64,000 nucleotides of DNA from Rhizodiscina lignyota (taxonomy: Eukaryota > Ascomycota > Dothideomycetes > Aulographales > Rhizodiscinaceae), in assembly GCA_010015805.1 (NCBI GenBank), contig ML978130.1, positions 620,001 to 684,000 of the forward strand, given 5' to 3'. Shown here one piece after another: positions 1 to 10,339 of the stretch. The translations under genes and the position numbers were made by a program. A model generated the notes under the pieces. That model worked only from the letters and a program-made list of their open reading frames with translations, was not told the origin of the DNA and ran no database searches. Each line of letters opens with the position of its first letter. Positions within the stretch are counted from its first letter, which is position 1.

Positions 1-733
1 ATTGAGATACAGCTGGAACACCATCAAACCAGGGAGTCTCTGACTGAAGCAAGCCGTGCCAGTGCAGAGAAGTACCCTCGTCGGGCAAGCTATTTACGAC
101 GTTGACCTTGATCCAGTCACCCCAATTTGCCTCGATGAGAGGACCTGGGAAAGCGCCGTTTACAACAAGGCCATTCTTTTTAACACCATCTGGTGCAATA
201 GTCTGGAAGCTGAGGTCGAAGTTGTACGTCCGAGTTACATGGGTGTCGGGAGCAGTTCCGCAGGGGCCGGAGGTGGGAGTCTGGCCGGCCGTGACTGTGA
301 CTGTGGGGCGAGTAGCGACTTTTGTGTACTGGGGTCCCTTTCCGGGTGGTAGGTTGTATGGAAGATGGGGAGTCTTGTCAATTATGCCCCAAATGCTCTT
401 GCCATTTGTGAGGGCTTGGATGATGCTTGCGAGGAGAGAAGTCTTTCCCTTTGGAACCCAGGCGGGAGCAACATATTTCGAGGCGAACTGGGGAAGACCG
501 CCAGACGGAAATGCAGGCCCTGGTCGAGGTGATGGTGTTGTGTGACCCTTTGTTGGACGGCCAGGCCAAATGACGGGTAGTGGAGAAGAATCATATGGAT
601 TTTTATAGGGACCATTAGGGTTTGAGGTTGTTGCAGCAGGTGCAGCGGTGGTTGCGGTCGCAGGAACAGCTTGAACGCCAGTGAAGGCGAGAGCTGCAAT
701 GAGTGCAGTAAAAATAAGAGAGGCAGGCGCCAT
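1..733 (-). CDS. Laccase-like multicopper oxidase, N-terminal part (C-terminus beyond left edge)
   Basis: This is the first ~244 codons of a secreted copper oxidase that would oxidise phenolic or related substrates with reduction of O2. The ATG complementary to 731-733 opens a signal peptide ([22 protein letters not shown]), followed by an Ala/Thr-rich and Pro/Gly-rich linker. From about residue 160 comes a cupredoxin domain with the segments [27 protein letters not shown] and then [24 protein letters not shown] is the first type 2/type 3 copper-ligand motif of laccases. The frame is open without introns to the window edge. The remaining three HxH copper motifs lie outside, so laccase versus ferroxidase or another multicopper oxidase cannot be decided. 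The long linker before the cupredoxin domain is unusual for a classical laccase. Confidence 0.88.
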   Translation of the reverse strand, partial: MAPASLIFTALIAALAFTGVQAVPATATTAAPAATTSNPNGPYKNPYDSSPLPVIWPGRPTKGHTTPSPRPGPAFPSGGLPQFASKYVAPAWVPKGKTSLLASIIQALTNGKSIWGIIDKTPHLPYNLPPGKGPQYTKVATRPTVTVTAGQTPTSGPCGTAPDTHVTRTYNFDLSFQTIAPDGVKKNGLVVNGAFPGPLIEANWGDWIKVNVVNSLPDEGTSLHWHGLLQSETPWFDGVPAVSQ

Positions 734-3681
734 CTCTACGAATGAGTATGAGAATTTTACTACGAATTACGAAGGAAATCCTCACAACTGAGGCGAATTG
801 AGAAGGAAATGGCACGCGAGCAACTACTGACTCGATGATGAGAAATGGAAACGAGGGAATTGGAGCATGTTCTTATCCTCACTCTGAGCTTGTGCTCCCA
901 TCGCCGGAGGGGGTAAGACAGGAGCTAGCCCTAGATCTCTGGTGCTATTTCTAGCTAGACATCGTTCCGGTCAAGACTATGGAAGTGTCCAGAGCGCGCG
1001 AAGAACGGCACAGCGCTGAAGGGGCGGCAAGAAGCAAGTTGATGACAGCGAAACAATTCTGGGGAGAGAAGGCTAACGGTTACAAGAGTACAGCCCTGTG
1101 CAGTGACGCCTTGTCGAGCATCACAGCGATAAAGCCAAATCGGGAAAGATGGACGCAGGGATAGGGGCACCAGAGCACCACAAAAACCTCCGGCTGGCTA
1201 GAAAGCTGAGCTCTGAGCGGTCCGGCTCCTGGGCTAGCTTGCCGAAAGCTGATCGTTGCGGGTCCGGTGGGAGTGCGCCTAGACAATAAGCTCGTTCGGG
1301 CACAGGGGAAATGAGGCTATTGATGATTCCAAACTGAGAAATCACCCAAACTTTTCAGAGTGAGTGAGGTCAGCTTGCATGAAATTTCACGGGAGACCTT
1401 ACCATGTGAGGAAATTCTACTCGAATATTACTGTCGTCCGGTACTCCATCTCATAGCATAGACATTGGCTCCAGTCGTGATAGTGGGGCCTCCGTGCCTA
1501 GAGAGAAGACAGACACGCTCACGTCACAGTGCCTGCATACTGGGTCAGGCACGCGACTGATGGTCGAGCGAGCAACGTTAGACGGAGGCTTAAGCCACAT
1601 GGTGGAAAAAACCGCCGCCATGGCGTCGTCGTTCGGGCCGTTTCAGGGAAGCTAGAGCCTAGCTCAGCGGCCTCCAGACGCTTGAGGCGACCGATAGGGG
1701 GTAGGCAGCAGACTGGTTAGCAGAAAATAGCTGAAGTGATTCTCGCTAACGGCTGAGCGCCACGTTTTTTTGCTTCAGTGTGGCGACTCCGGCGGCACAG
1801 GAGGCGCTCAAAGTCAAGGGACGGAAGCCAGCAGGCAGCGAGCATGTTATCCAGACCGGACCGCGGTCAGTTGGCGGTGGTAAGAATAGAATTGAGCTGG
1901 TTCAGGGATGCGGAAGAGCTGGCAGGCCAGGAAAGAGTTTTTAGGGCATGCGATAAGTAGATGCTGTCAACGTTGTTGCGTGCATCTGCGGCTACTGTAA
2001 GACGGCATGTCCGCACGTGAGAGGAGGCTCAACTCACTTTAGCTATCTTCTGCAGGTCATCAAGGTTCGAGATGAATAATTGTGGGACTAGCCTTTCGGC
2101 CACGTTGGGGAAAAGGATGTCAAGCTCCCTTGTGCTGGAGGAGGCGCAAAGGGCTTGAGTGGGCTTGATGCGGGAGCCAAGGCGAATCCCAATATTGTGG
2201 GTGCGCGAGCCCCTGGCCCCAAGACGGCTCGTGCCCTAAAGTGTTGGCGAGTAATCCACCCAAGCTTTTGCACCTTCGTTTTCTCTCCTCAACAATAGAA
2301 CAGCAGCAGTCCTTGTGACAAGCGCATCAGTAGAGAGCTGAGTTGACCTACAGCAGCAATCACGAACCAGAAATAGCATCAGGGACTCTCGGCAGCTCGC
2401 CAGAGCCTGTTCTCCAAGACTCCAGCCTGCATTCCTCCTAGAGACCGATCGCGCTGCAGCGGGAGACAAGATCTGGGGAAGCTGGGCCGCATCTGTGAAG
2501 CCTCTGGCCTTTCGCCATCAAGATGCGGAGACGAAGATGCTAGCAAGCCTCCGTTTGTGCGCTATCTTGCATCGGCGACAGCCCAGAAACAGTCCACGAA
2601 GCGACAGAAGGTCAGAAAGTTGGAAGTCTACTGCAGTACCGAGCGCCCGCTGTGACCGGCCGCCAACTTAGACCGCGCAGCTGGGCTGCGCAGTTTCGAT
2701 AGCGCTGGGTGAGAGGGCTAACTAAGCAGACTTGACTCGGTCGCGTGAACAACAACTCGCTCCTCGAAGGCGATATCGTGTGGATTGCCATGGTGGCCTG
2801 ACTCGAGCTCGGCACGGGTCTATTCGGCTGGTTTTCGGCTGCTCCGGACCGCCAAGGCGGCTATTTTTGCCAGTCGAATACGGCCGTTGTCCAAAAGCCT
2901 GTATGTAGCCCTCGAGTCTCACGCGACACCATAGGCCGACCAGTGTACGGAATACGCATCCTCTGACGCTGGAAAGGCGGTGCAAACACGAATATTGGAA
3001 TCTATCTGCTATCAATGTTCCGTTATACAGTCATCACACCTCCCGAGGCACCAACAACTGCATGCGAACAAGCGCCCGCGTTCCTGTCATCTTTCTTGTC
3101 ATCTGCAAGGGCGTTTTTGCCATTTGCGCGGCTGCCTCCGACAAAGTTCGCACGTAAGAAATTGTCTTACCTTCCCCTTGAATATTGCCGTTCCGTAATT
3201 CCCGTTTCTCAACTTTCTCAACTTCTTCATCTGCTGTGGGGGTCTTGGTGAAGTCTCCACTAGTTTACCACCGTTCCGGCTGCTATCCTGATGCGGAAGG
3301 CTACTTTCTCTACGCGGTCTTGGCCTCGCTTATCACCTTCCGGGAATAATACAAGATCATCACTACCTGCATCTTCCTACAGTGCGATGCTCACCACATG
3401 TCTATTTCACTGGACAAAATGTATTCCTATAGAGAACGTCTGCATTTTGGCAAGAACGTGGGCGATGTTTCAGATCGTAATCGAGAGGAACGTTTAAGTA
3501 TTCTTGCGAATATAAATTTCAGTGGCCTCAAGCACTATCTCGCTCAGTTTTCACTTGTCTTCCCTCACCATTGGCCAAGAGTGATCTCCGCCAGGATTCG
3601 CCATTTAGGGCTTCTCAACTATACTACCAATTATAGTACCAAGAACAGCATAGCTGAGAATAGTCCCCGATTCGTCCAATC
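734..3681. other. Intergenic, 2.9 kb, no gene recognised
   Basis: Only short open frames (under 100 codons) occur on both strands. None has a recognisable motif, signal peptide or convincing exon chain. The left end must hold the promoter of the laccase-like gene and the right end that of the HNH nuclease gene. No repeat or transposon feature was seen. Confidence 0.5.
3511..3517 (+). promoter_or_regulatory. TATA-like element upstream of the HNH nuclease gene
   Basis: TATAAAT lies about 165 bp before the predicted ATG of the secreted nuclease gene. The distance is plausible for a filamentous-fungal promoter with a 5' leader, but the assignment rests on the motif alone. Confidence 0.3.
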
Positions 3682-4466
3682 ATGATCTTCACTTATTTGG
3701 CGTTTACCGCCTTTATGCTCACCTCTACTTCGCTGCCGCTGCCTCCGGGTATCCCTGCCGCATCCACGGCACGCAGCGAGCTTGGCTCCATTACCGTCGC
3801 AGCCGAAGGATCCCAGGACGGCTATTCTCGTGACAAATTTCCCACGTGGATTATCCAGTCAGGGAATTGCGATACCCGAGAGGATGTCTTAGCTCGGGAC
3901 GGCACTGCTGTGGTCCAGGGAACTGATTGCTCGGCTAAAAGTGGGTCATGGTATTCTCCATACGACGGGGCGACCTGGACTTCCCCCAGCGATGTGGATA
4001 TCGACCACGTCGTACCATTGAGCAATGCATGGAAGGTGAGCCCGGACCCCCTTCCTTCGCTTCGATCGATTGCTTTAAATGTTGCTTGCTGTGGATTGCA
4101 TCACCGGAGCCAGAGTTCGAGTTGGGATTTAGGGCTGACATGGATTCGTTCAAACTCGTATAGTCAGGCGCTTCCTCCTGGACGACGGACCAACGCCAAG
4201 CTTTTGCCAACGACCTCGACAACCCTCAGCTCGTTGCGGTGACTGACAATGTGAACGAGTCCAAGGGCGACCGGGGTCCAGACGAGTGGCAACCTCCTCT
4301 CGGTGGGTCTGATCAGTATTCACATCGTGAATTTCGAGCGCTAATAATGCTAGCTTCATTCCACTGTACATACGCGGAAATGTACATCAGGATCAAGTAC
4401 CTTTACGACCTAACGATCACCTCGGCGGAGAAGACGGCTTTGTCGTCGATGCTGGATACGTGCTGA
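3682..4466 (+). CDS. Secreted HNH nuclease (GmrSD C-terminal/DUF1524-like)
   Basis: The product is a small extracellular protein with an HNH-type nuclease fold, predicted to cleave nucleic acid outside the cell. Predicted exons are 3682-4035, 4164-4302 and 4354-4466, giving 201 aa. The N-terminus has a hydrophobic signal (MIFTYLAFTAFMLTSTSLPL). The hallmark DVDIDHVVPLSNAW is at residues 104-117, with H109 as the expected catalytic His. After splicing the frame gives ASSWTTDQRQAFANDL and VTDNVNESKGDRGPDEW, the Asn-rich conserved part of the family, then CTYAEMYIRIKY. Intron 2 is 51 bp with a CTAAT-like branch next to its acceptor. Two Cys pairs could form disulfides. A nutritional (DNA scavenging) or host-interaction role is inference. 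Confidence 0.85.
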
Positions 4467-4541
4467 AGGGCGCCAACTCCTATTTGTCCGTTCAGTTTAT
4501 GACACCATTTCATTATGAGAATATTATTAGAATGGATATGA

Positions 4542-5657
4542 TCATACCGCATCGTACTCATCCCAGTTGTACTCTGGCTCATAGTACTGCTTTGTCGTTC
4601 GCGTATACATGACTCTTTTCCCCTTCCTCGCCTTCCACCTCCCTGGGACCCGCTCTCGTTTGTAACCACTCTTTATGCAGTATAGCTGAGGCTTCAGCTG
4701 TATGGTACCGGGTTGTGATTCCATAGTGTGCTTCAACTTCTTCGCAAACTGCCCATTAACGCCCTGTATCTCCACTCTTTGAACCCCCCTGATGCTCACT
4801 AAAGGCTCAAGCGCATACTGCCAGTAGCTGGTGTTCTCGTCTTCTTTAGCTACTGCAGCGACGTAGATGCCCAGGCGATCCCTCCACTCACAGGAAGGAT
4901 ATGGAGGAGGCATCCACTGCTGGTTCACCATTTTGACCCGCAAGCTTGTCAGGCCAGGTCCATCGGCCAGTGCGCGGACGAAATTTTCCAGGGAATTGTG
5001 TACCCGGCGAAAGCGGGGATATTCGCACAATTTGCTTTCGAAAACAAGTTCGATGTTTTTCACAAAGCGTAACACCGTTGGGGGAAGAGATGCTGTGGTA
5101 TCGTCTACCCAGCGGTTCACATATGCTGTAAAGGAATTATTAGTGGCGATCCGAAATACGACGATGTTTTCTCCATAGAGTACGGTCATTGCCTGCTGGT
5201 ATAAGCTATGAGATGCGCGTAGCAGGGCGGACAACGCCCAAGAGGGATAGCTCCTGCGATAGTTCGCAAGATAGTCAAATGGCTTTGCTGGATCCGTTGG
5301 CCGTAGCCGGCCACCTCGGCTTCGTTTGAATCGTCGCTGGAACTCCAGCTTGAGGCCTGTCGGAATAAGATAACGCAGAACCTCAAGCTGTAGCTCCGTC
5401 GGAAGGCGGCCGAAAGGGAACGCGTGCATGTGCGTAGGAGAGCAGTGGAGACAGACGCAGCAAGAGTGGCGATTCCTGCGCAGATTTTCTTGAATCTTTG
5501 CATCCACAGCCTTCCTGCGTAGTTCCTCGAGGGCTTCGGCCCTCTCGGGGTAGTACCGTGCGAGACAGGGGTCTGAGTCGATGAGGTTGCGCATATGGTG
5601 TCGTTGGGATGATTGATTTGTGTATGAAAGAGATGAAAAGAAAGATGGAAGTATCAC
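4542..5657 (-). CDS. F-box-like (2EXR-type) fungal protein
   Basis: A single open frame of 371 aa. Around residues 80-110 it reads PFGRLPTELQLEVLRYLIPTG, which resembles the F-box-like or 2EXR start seen in large lineage-specific fungal families. Downstream segments (ALSALLRASHSLYQQAMTVL and YGENIVVFRI) match the usual pattern of such proteins, which describe outcomes of a stem-loop of helices after the box. If it is a true F-box it would recruit targets to an SCF ubiquitin ligase, but no partner or substrate is evident. The N-terminal 22 residues before MRNLIDSD may be untranslated. The C-terminus is basic and then Tyr/Glu-rich. It is convergent with the nuclease gene, 75 bp apart. Confidence 0.7.
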   Translation of the reverse strand: MILPSFFSSLSYTNQSSQRHHMRNLIDSDPCLARYYPERAEALEELRRKAVDAKIQENLRRNRHSCCVCLHCSPTHMHAFPFGRLPTELQLEVLRYLIPTGLKLEFQRRFKRSRGGRLRPTDPAKPFDYLANYRRSYPSWALSALLRASHSLYQQAMTVLYGENIVVFRIATNNSFTAYVNRWVDDTTASLPPTVLRFVKNIELVFESKLCEYPRFRRVHNSLENFVRALADGPGLTSLRVKMVNQQWMPPPYPSCEWRDRLGIYVAAVAKEDENTSYWQYALEPLVSIRGVQRVEIQGVNGQFAKKLKHTMESQPGTIQLKPQLYCIKSGYKRERVPGRWKARKGKRVMYTRTTKQYYEPEYNWDEYDAV

Positions 5658-6627
5658 AAACTAGATTGAATTTATACATCACCATAATGTGAAGCTGTCC
5701 GGAGCGTTTTTCAACCTTGTCACAAGGCCCATCCTCGATATCAAATCAATGCGAACCAATTCCATCATAGAAATAGTAGAGTGTTATGATCCAGTGGAAA
5801 CATTGCATGTGGGCGGATCGAGAATTTATAAAGAAGCAGAGAGAAAGGAGATTTGTGTAATCCGTTGAAATTAATAGGACAACCTTGAATGTAAGGCTGG
5901 GTCACATGGCGGAGGTTGAGACGAATATAACGGCTTTCAGTCATACTCCTATATCGGAACCGTTGAGTTCATCCATAAAGTGGAATCTTCATCTCTTCAT
6001 GTTCTTCAATTCAATGAACGATATTTACCCCTCCCTGCGATTCATTCGAACGGGGATTTCTTTGACCGGCCCGAGCGCTCTCAAGGAGGTAAATCCATGG
6101 AAAGGTCAGCAAGATACAGGCGTAAAAGCTCAGAAAGCTCGACCGTGTCGTCCTGGAACTTATAAGTCGTCTCCGATTAATATCGTAGATTCCAATTGTT
6201 TGAACATTCGGAAGAGATCGAGCCTCCAGAAAAGCGTGTCCGTTTGATCCTTCGAAGCAGCCACTTCTGGAACTGAGCCAAGATGTTTAAGCTTGAGGGC
6301 ATGGTCAATAGGACGATCGACCTCTCAAGATGTCGCAATTGCTGGAGCCATACTGATCGCTTTCCGCGGGTGTGGTTTCCTGGGTACCCTCCAGGTCTAG
6401 TGATGGTGTGCGACGTACACCGAGAACGGGTTCCTGGTATATGAAGAAATGTATGACTGGCCGTGGGTCGGAGATACTTCAAATCTGTAAGCTGTGTGAC
6501 GTTCCCCATGAGGAGAAGAAGTGGAGGGGAAAGAAAACATTGAAGGGTGAGGGGGGAACACCCTTCGTTTAATCCTCAGGCACTCTTGGCACCCACGGAG
6601 AAAACGCTCGGTCGGCCCGACTTCGGT
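5658..6627. other. Intergenic, nothing recognised
   Basis: It contains the F-box-like gene's presumed promoter. Open frames up to 120 codons exist on both strands (about 5885-6247 plus and 6177-6509 minus), but neither shows a known motif or a sensible splice partner. Confidence 0.4.
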
Positions 6628-7897
6628 TTATCGTATCGTACGCTGTGTGGCTCTAGCGTAAGCCATGCTCGAGTCGAGTTCTTCCTTGAAAACGTCATTT
6701 GCTATGTATGTACCAAGGGTGGGTACCATCTTCTGTAGTTCAAACTCATGAATATCAAGAAGACTATGCCATTTTTCTTGAACCATCTTGCACTCATTCT
6801 GTAAATCCTCATTGAAAACATGTTCATACATACTGTAGAAGGATCGTGATCAATGCCCATTCATTTCAGTCGCGCTTGCACTCACCTTCTCGGCTCCAGC
6901 AATTGCGTCGTCAAGCTTCTTTTCTACCCGAAGATATCGGGACTGGAAACTATCAAAGAATGCGTCGCCGCACATGAGCAGAGTAGTGAACTACCGGAGC
7001 CAGATAATCCAACAGACGAGACGGCCTTGCTCGTATTGTGTGGGCACTCGCTACCCTTAAGGAGCCACACCAGCTTGGGAGTAAGGTTGCTGGAAGAGAC
7101 CAGAAGCTCAATGGACTCTGTAAGATATCTCTTCAGAATGAGCTGAACATCTTCTCCGACCAAAATCGCGCCTTTCTTATTCTCACTACCGTGACCAACG
7201 TATTCCTGTCTCTTTCGTTCTCCACCAACTACTACGGGACGAATTTAAAGGGCATCGAGAACTAGGAACGAACAGAATCATGGTTTTAGACAGTTTGCGG
7301 GGTCTCAATAATACTCATAGTACTTGTGGTGCTGCTGCTGTGCATTCCGGCACAAGTTGAGGCGTCACAGGGTCGAATTTCAGCCTGCACTCAAGATGAC
7401 ATGATGATTGATTTGCGCTGTTGCACATTTTGTACTCATTCTCGTTCAGTACCATTTTCTAATCGGATATATGAGTACCGTGCGGATTGTGCTAGTGATC
7501 GTTGAAGGCCGAACACTCAGACGTGCGTGTTTTCCTGAATCCGCAAAAGCGAGATAAGTACATCTGGCGCGGAATCGAATGCACCCTCTGCAAGAAATTG
7601 AACTTGCTACTGTGAAATCTACGAAGTTTGACTTTGTAGCGTATACTTCCTATTGACGACATCACCCTTGTTGAAGACACGATTTTTGAAAGACAGCACA
7701 GCCTGCAGAAGGAGAGCTTGCGTACCAACAACATAACCTCGAGCAGAAGTGGTGACTTCTCTCTTCAATTGAAGAGCTTGGGGATACATGGCCTGCTGGT
7801 ACTTGTATGCTGACCGCGAAAGTGATCCCAACGCAGTTGAAGGCATCAGTCGAGCCGCGTACACGAGGGATACCGCAGTTGCCCTATCCAGCGGCGG
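6628..7897 (-). pseudogene. Unrecognised, apparently decayed multi-exon locus
   Basis: The minus strand carries several protein-like blocks in changing frames. Block 1 (about 7897-7670) has STALGSLSRSAYKYQQAMY and ARGYVVGTQALLLQAVLSF, and can be spliced (GTGATG to TTGCAG) to a short exon with FDSAPDVLISLLRIQENTHV. Block 2 (from 7455) is a 46-codon frame starting MVLNENEYKMCNSANQSSCH. Block 3 (about 7240-7040) has YVGHGSENKKGAILVGEDVQ. Block 4 (about 6970-6886) has FFDSFQSRYLRVEKKLDDAI, followed by a good GTGAGT donor. Block 5 (6798-6628) has HSLLDIHEFELQKMVPTLGT and a stop. In-frame stops before blocks 3 and 4 lack clean acceptors. I do not recognise the family. It could be a real multi-exon gene that I mis-spliced or two loci, rather than one relic. 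Confidence 0.3.
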
Positions 7898-8064
7898 CTA
7901 ACTGCTTAAAGTAAAGCCAACGCCGGGTTTCTGCTGTTCCGCTATCCCGCTCGTCATTCCTCTGATTCGCTGAATGATTAGTGATGTGCATACAGGGCGC
8001 GCTATCGCCTTATCGGAGCTGTCTTCTCCAGATGTTCTTACAAATTTAGGAAAGAACCAACAAA

Positions 8065-8130
8065 ATGCTCCGCAGAAGCCTCCGCGCCGCCCTCTTCCTT
8101 ATCTACAACTATCACACAACCTTAGACTGA
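8065..8130 (+). promoter_or_regulatory. 22-codon upstream ORF in the leader of the aminotransferase gene
   Basis: An ATG in the context CAAAATG starts a 21-residue peptide beginning MLRRSLRAALFL. Its TGA lies 9 nt before the predicted ATG of the aminotransferase. No GT dinucleotide occurs between the two ATGs, so it cannot be removed by an intron starting inside it. If transcription starts upstream, ribosomes would meet it first and it should lower or regulate main-frame translation. Confidence 0.5.
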
Positions 8131-8139
8131 AATCACATC

Positions 8140-10149
8140 ATGGATGATATGATCGAGCTTCGTGCGCCAGAGCCAAAGGACCTTTCGCATCATCTCAGCA
8201 GAATCACAAAGGCCAGGGAAGCCTCGAATGTGAAGAGGTTCTATAAATATTTCAGCATCCCAGGCATCGGCCAGCTTGCTGGAGGTGAGTAACCATTTAT
8301 GTCTTGGGCGAGTCGCTTGTTTGCTTGATCAGCCTCTGCTTGGTAGCATATTACAAATCTGACCACAAAGTCACCATATACAGGTCTTCCAAACGACCGG
8401 TACTTCCCATACGACACACTTGAAGCGAAGACTGCTCTCCCTCCACGATGGACTCCTACTCCCAATGACCCAGTTGATCCGCCCTCCGCTCAATTGGCGA
8501 AGACTTCGCTCTCAGAGAAGAAGGACAAGCCGACCGCACAGCCAGAATCTCAACTGGTAGTTCCACACACATCCAGCACCACAGACGTTCTCCGCAAGAT
8601 CGATCTCGATACTGCGCTTCAGTACGGTCAAGCGCAGGGTTATCCCCCGCTCTACTCATTCCTCTTGCAATTCGTCAAAGAGCATCTCCATCCCAACGTC
8701 CCGTATGTTGGCGGGCCAGATATCATCCTCACGTGCGGTAGCACTGATGGATTTAACAAGACACTGCAATTGCTGAACAATGAATGGGCAGAGGGCATCA
8801 ATCCAATTGAAGAGAAGGAGGGCATTCTGTGCGAGGAATATGCGTACATGAACGCTATCCAGGGATGCAGGCCGCGCGGCCTCAACATTGTCCCCGTTGG
8901 TATTGACGACGAAGGCATGAGGGCAGACGGGCCTGGCGGACTGCAGGAAGTACTTGAGAATTGGGACTACAGCAAGGGCAAGATGCCACATCTGATGTAT
9001 ACGGTCACGTATGTGCCATATTCTTTCACTCTGGCCGCTGCGCCATGAACGTCACAGAAGCTAACAGAGAATAGCATTGGCCAAAATCCCACGTCTGGAA
9101 CACTCTCCGTCGAGCGCCGCAAGGCCATCTACGAGCTTTGCGTCAAGTATGATATCATAATTGTCGAAGATGATCCATACTGGTACTTACAATACCCATC
9201 GTCCCGGACCTCCTCTACGGCTCCAATTCCCCGCCCAGATAAATCCTCCGGTTTTGAGTTCCTTGACTCTCTCGTCCCATCTTATCTTTCTGTCGATTAC
9301 GAAGGCCGAGTGGTCCGTCTCGACACATTCTCCAAGACAACTGCGCCGGGATGCAGACTGGGCTGGATCACTGCGCAGCCTAAGCTGTGTGAGCGCCTCC
9401 TCAGGATCACAGAGACCAGTACGCAGCAGCCGAGCGGCTTCGTGCAGTCCATGATCGCAGAACTGATTATCGGCCCCGCAAAGGGCGGAGCCGGCGAGGG
9501 ACAAGGCGGCGCCGAAGACGGGAAGGGCTGGGAGGCTGCAGGCTGGGTGCGTTGGCTGGAAGGTTTGCGCGGCGAGTACGAGCGCCGAATGAACGAGATG
9601 TGTGATGTCCTGGCCGAGGGTCAGTACATGGTGAAGAGCGGACGCCGACCCAGCATCAGCGAAGTTGCACGTGATGAGAGCGAGGATTCGGACCACGAGG
9701 TGCAGGCGCAGGACGAGTGGAGTGTCATTGAAAAGACGGAGCTTTATTACTTCGTGCGGCCCCTGGGCGGCATGTTCATCTGGCTGCGCTTCCATTTCAA
9801 CACGCATCCGCTATTCGAGAAGCCCTTCAAAGGTATGCAGTTGAGTATTGCGCTTTGGGTGCTATGGACTACGAAGAAATACCGAGTACTCGTGTCCCCA
9901 GGTCAGATGTTCGCACCAACGCCAGAGATTGCGGAGAGAGATGCTTGGGAATGCTATCGCCTGTGCTTCGCCGCGATTCAACGGGACCAGGTGGTGCCAG
10001 TTACGAAGAGGGTCATCAAGGGTGTCAAGGCATTTTGGCGAATCAAGGATCCCAAGGAGATGCAGAAGCTCTTGGATGATTACGAGTTTGCCGAGACCCA
10101 GATTGCGGCTGAGCCGGATATGGGCAATATGAACGGATTTGGATGTTAG
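8140..10149 (+). CDS. ARO8: Aromatic amino acid / 2-aminoadipate aminotransferase (ARO8-type, fold type I)
   Basis: A PLP-dependent class I/II aminotransferase that would exchange amino groups between aromatic amino acids (or 2-aminoadipate) and 2-oxo acids. Predicted exons are 8140-8284, 8384-9008 and 9075-10149 (introns 99 and 66 bp), giving 614 aa. Early motifs are KRFYKYFSIPGIGQLAGGLP and YFPYDTLEAKTALPP. Cofactor-site motifs follow: ALQYGQAQGYPPLYSFL, LTCGSTDGFNKTLQLL, VTIGQNPTSGTLSVERRKAI, IVEDDPYWYLQYP. DTFSKTTAPGCRLGWI contains K344, the expected Schiff-base lysine. The protein is longer than yeast Aro8 (~500 aa) because of an acidic low-complexity insert around residues 395-470. The cytosolic location is inferred from the absence of a targeting sequence. 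A short upstream ORF precedes it. Confidence 0.92.
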
Positions 10150-10339
10150 AAGGCTCAAGACATGATATACACGAATGATAGATAGAATTTTGCATGTTCA
10201 AAATATCTTGATTGAATTTAAGAGAGTTTGGACGTTCGAATCCAATTCATTTCCGTCCGCTATTCAATCCCCAGCCCGAGCAACACCGTGCAATGCAGTG
10301 TCTGTACAAAGTGCGATATCGAAAACATCAAAGGTCTTG

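Noticed and set aside
10230-10255. tRNA B-box-like sequence (GTTCGAATCC)
   Set aside because: No A box at the right distance upstream and no cloverleaf can be drawn.
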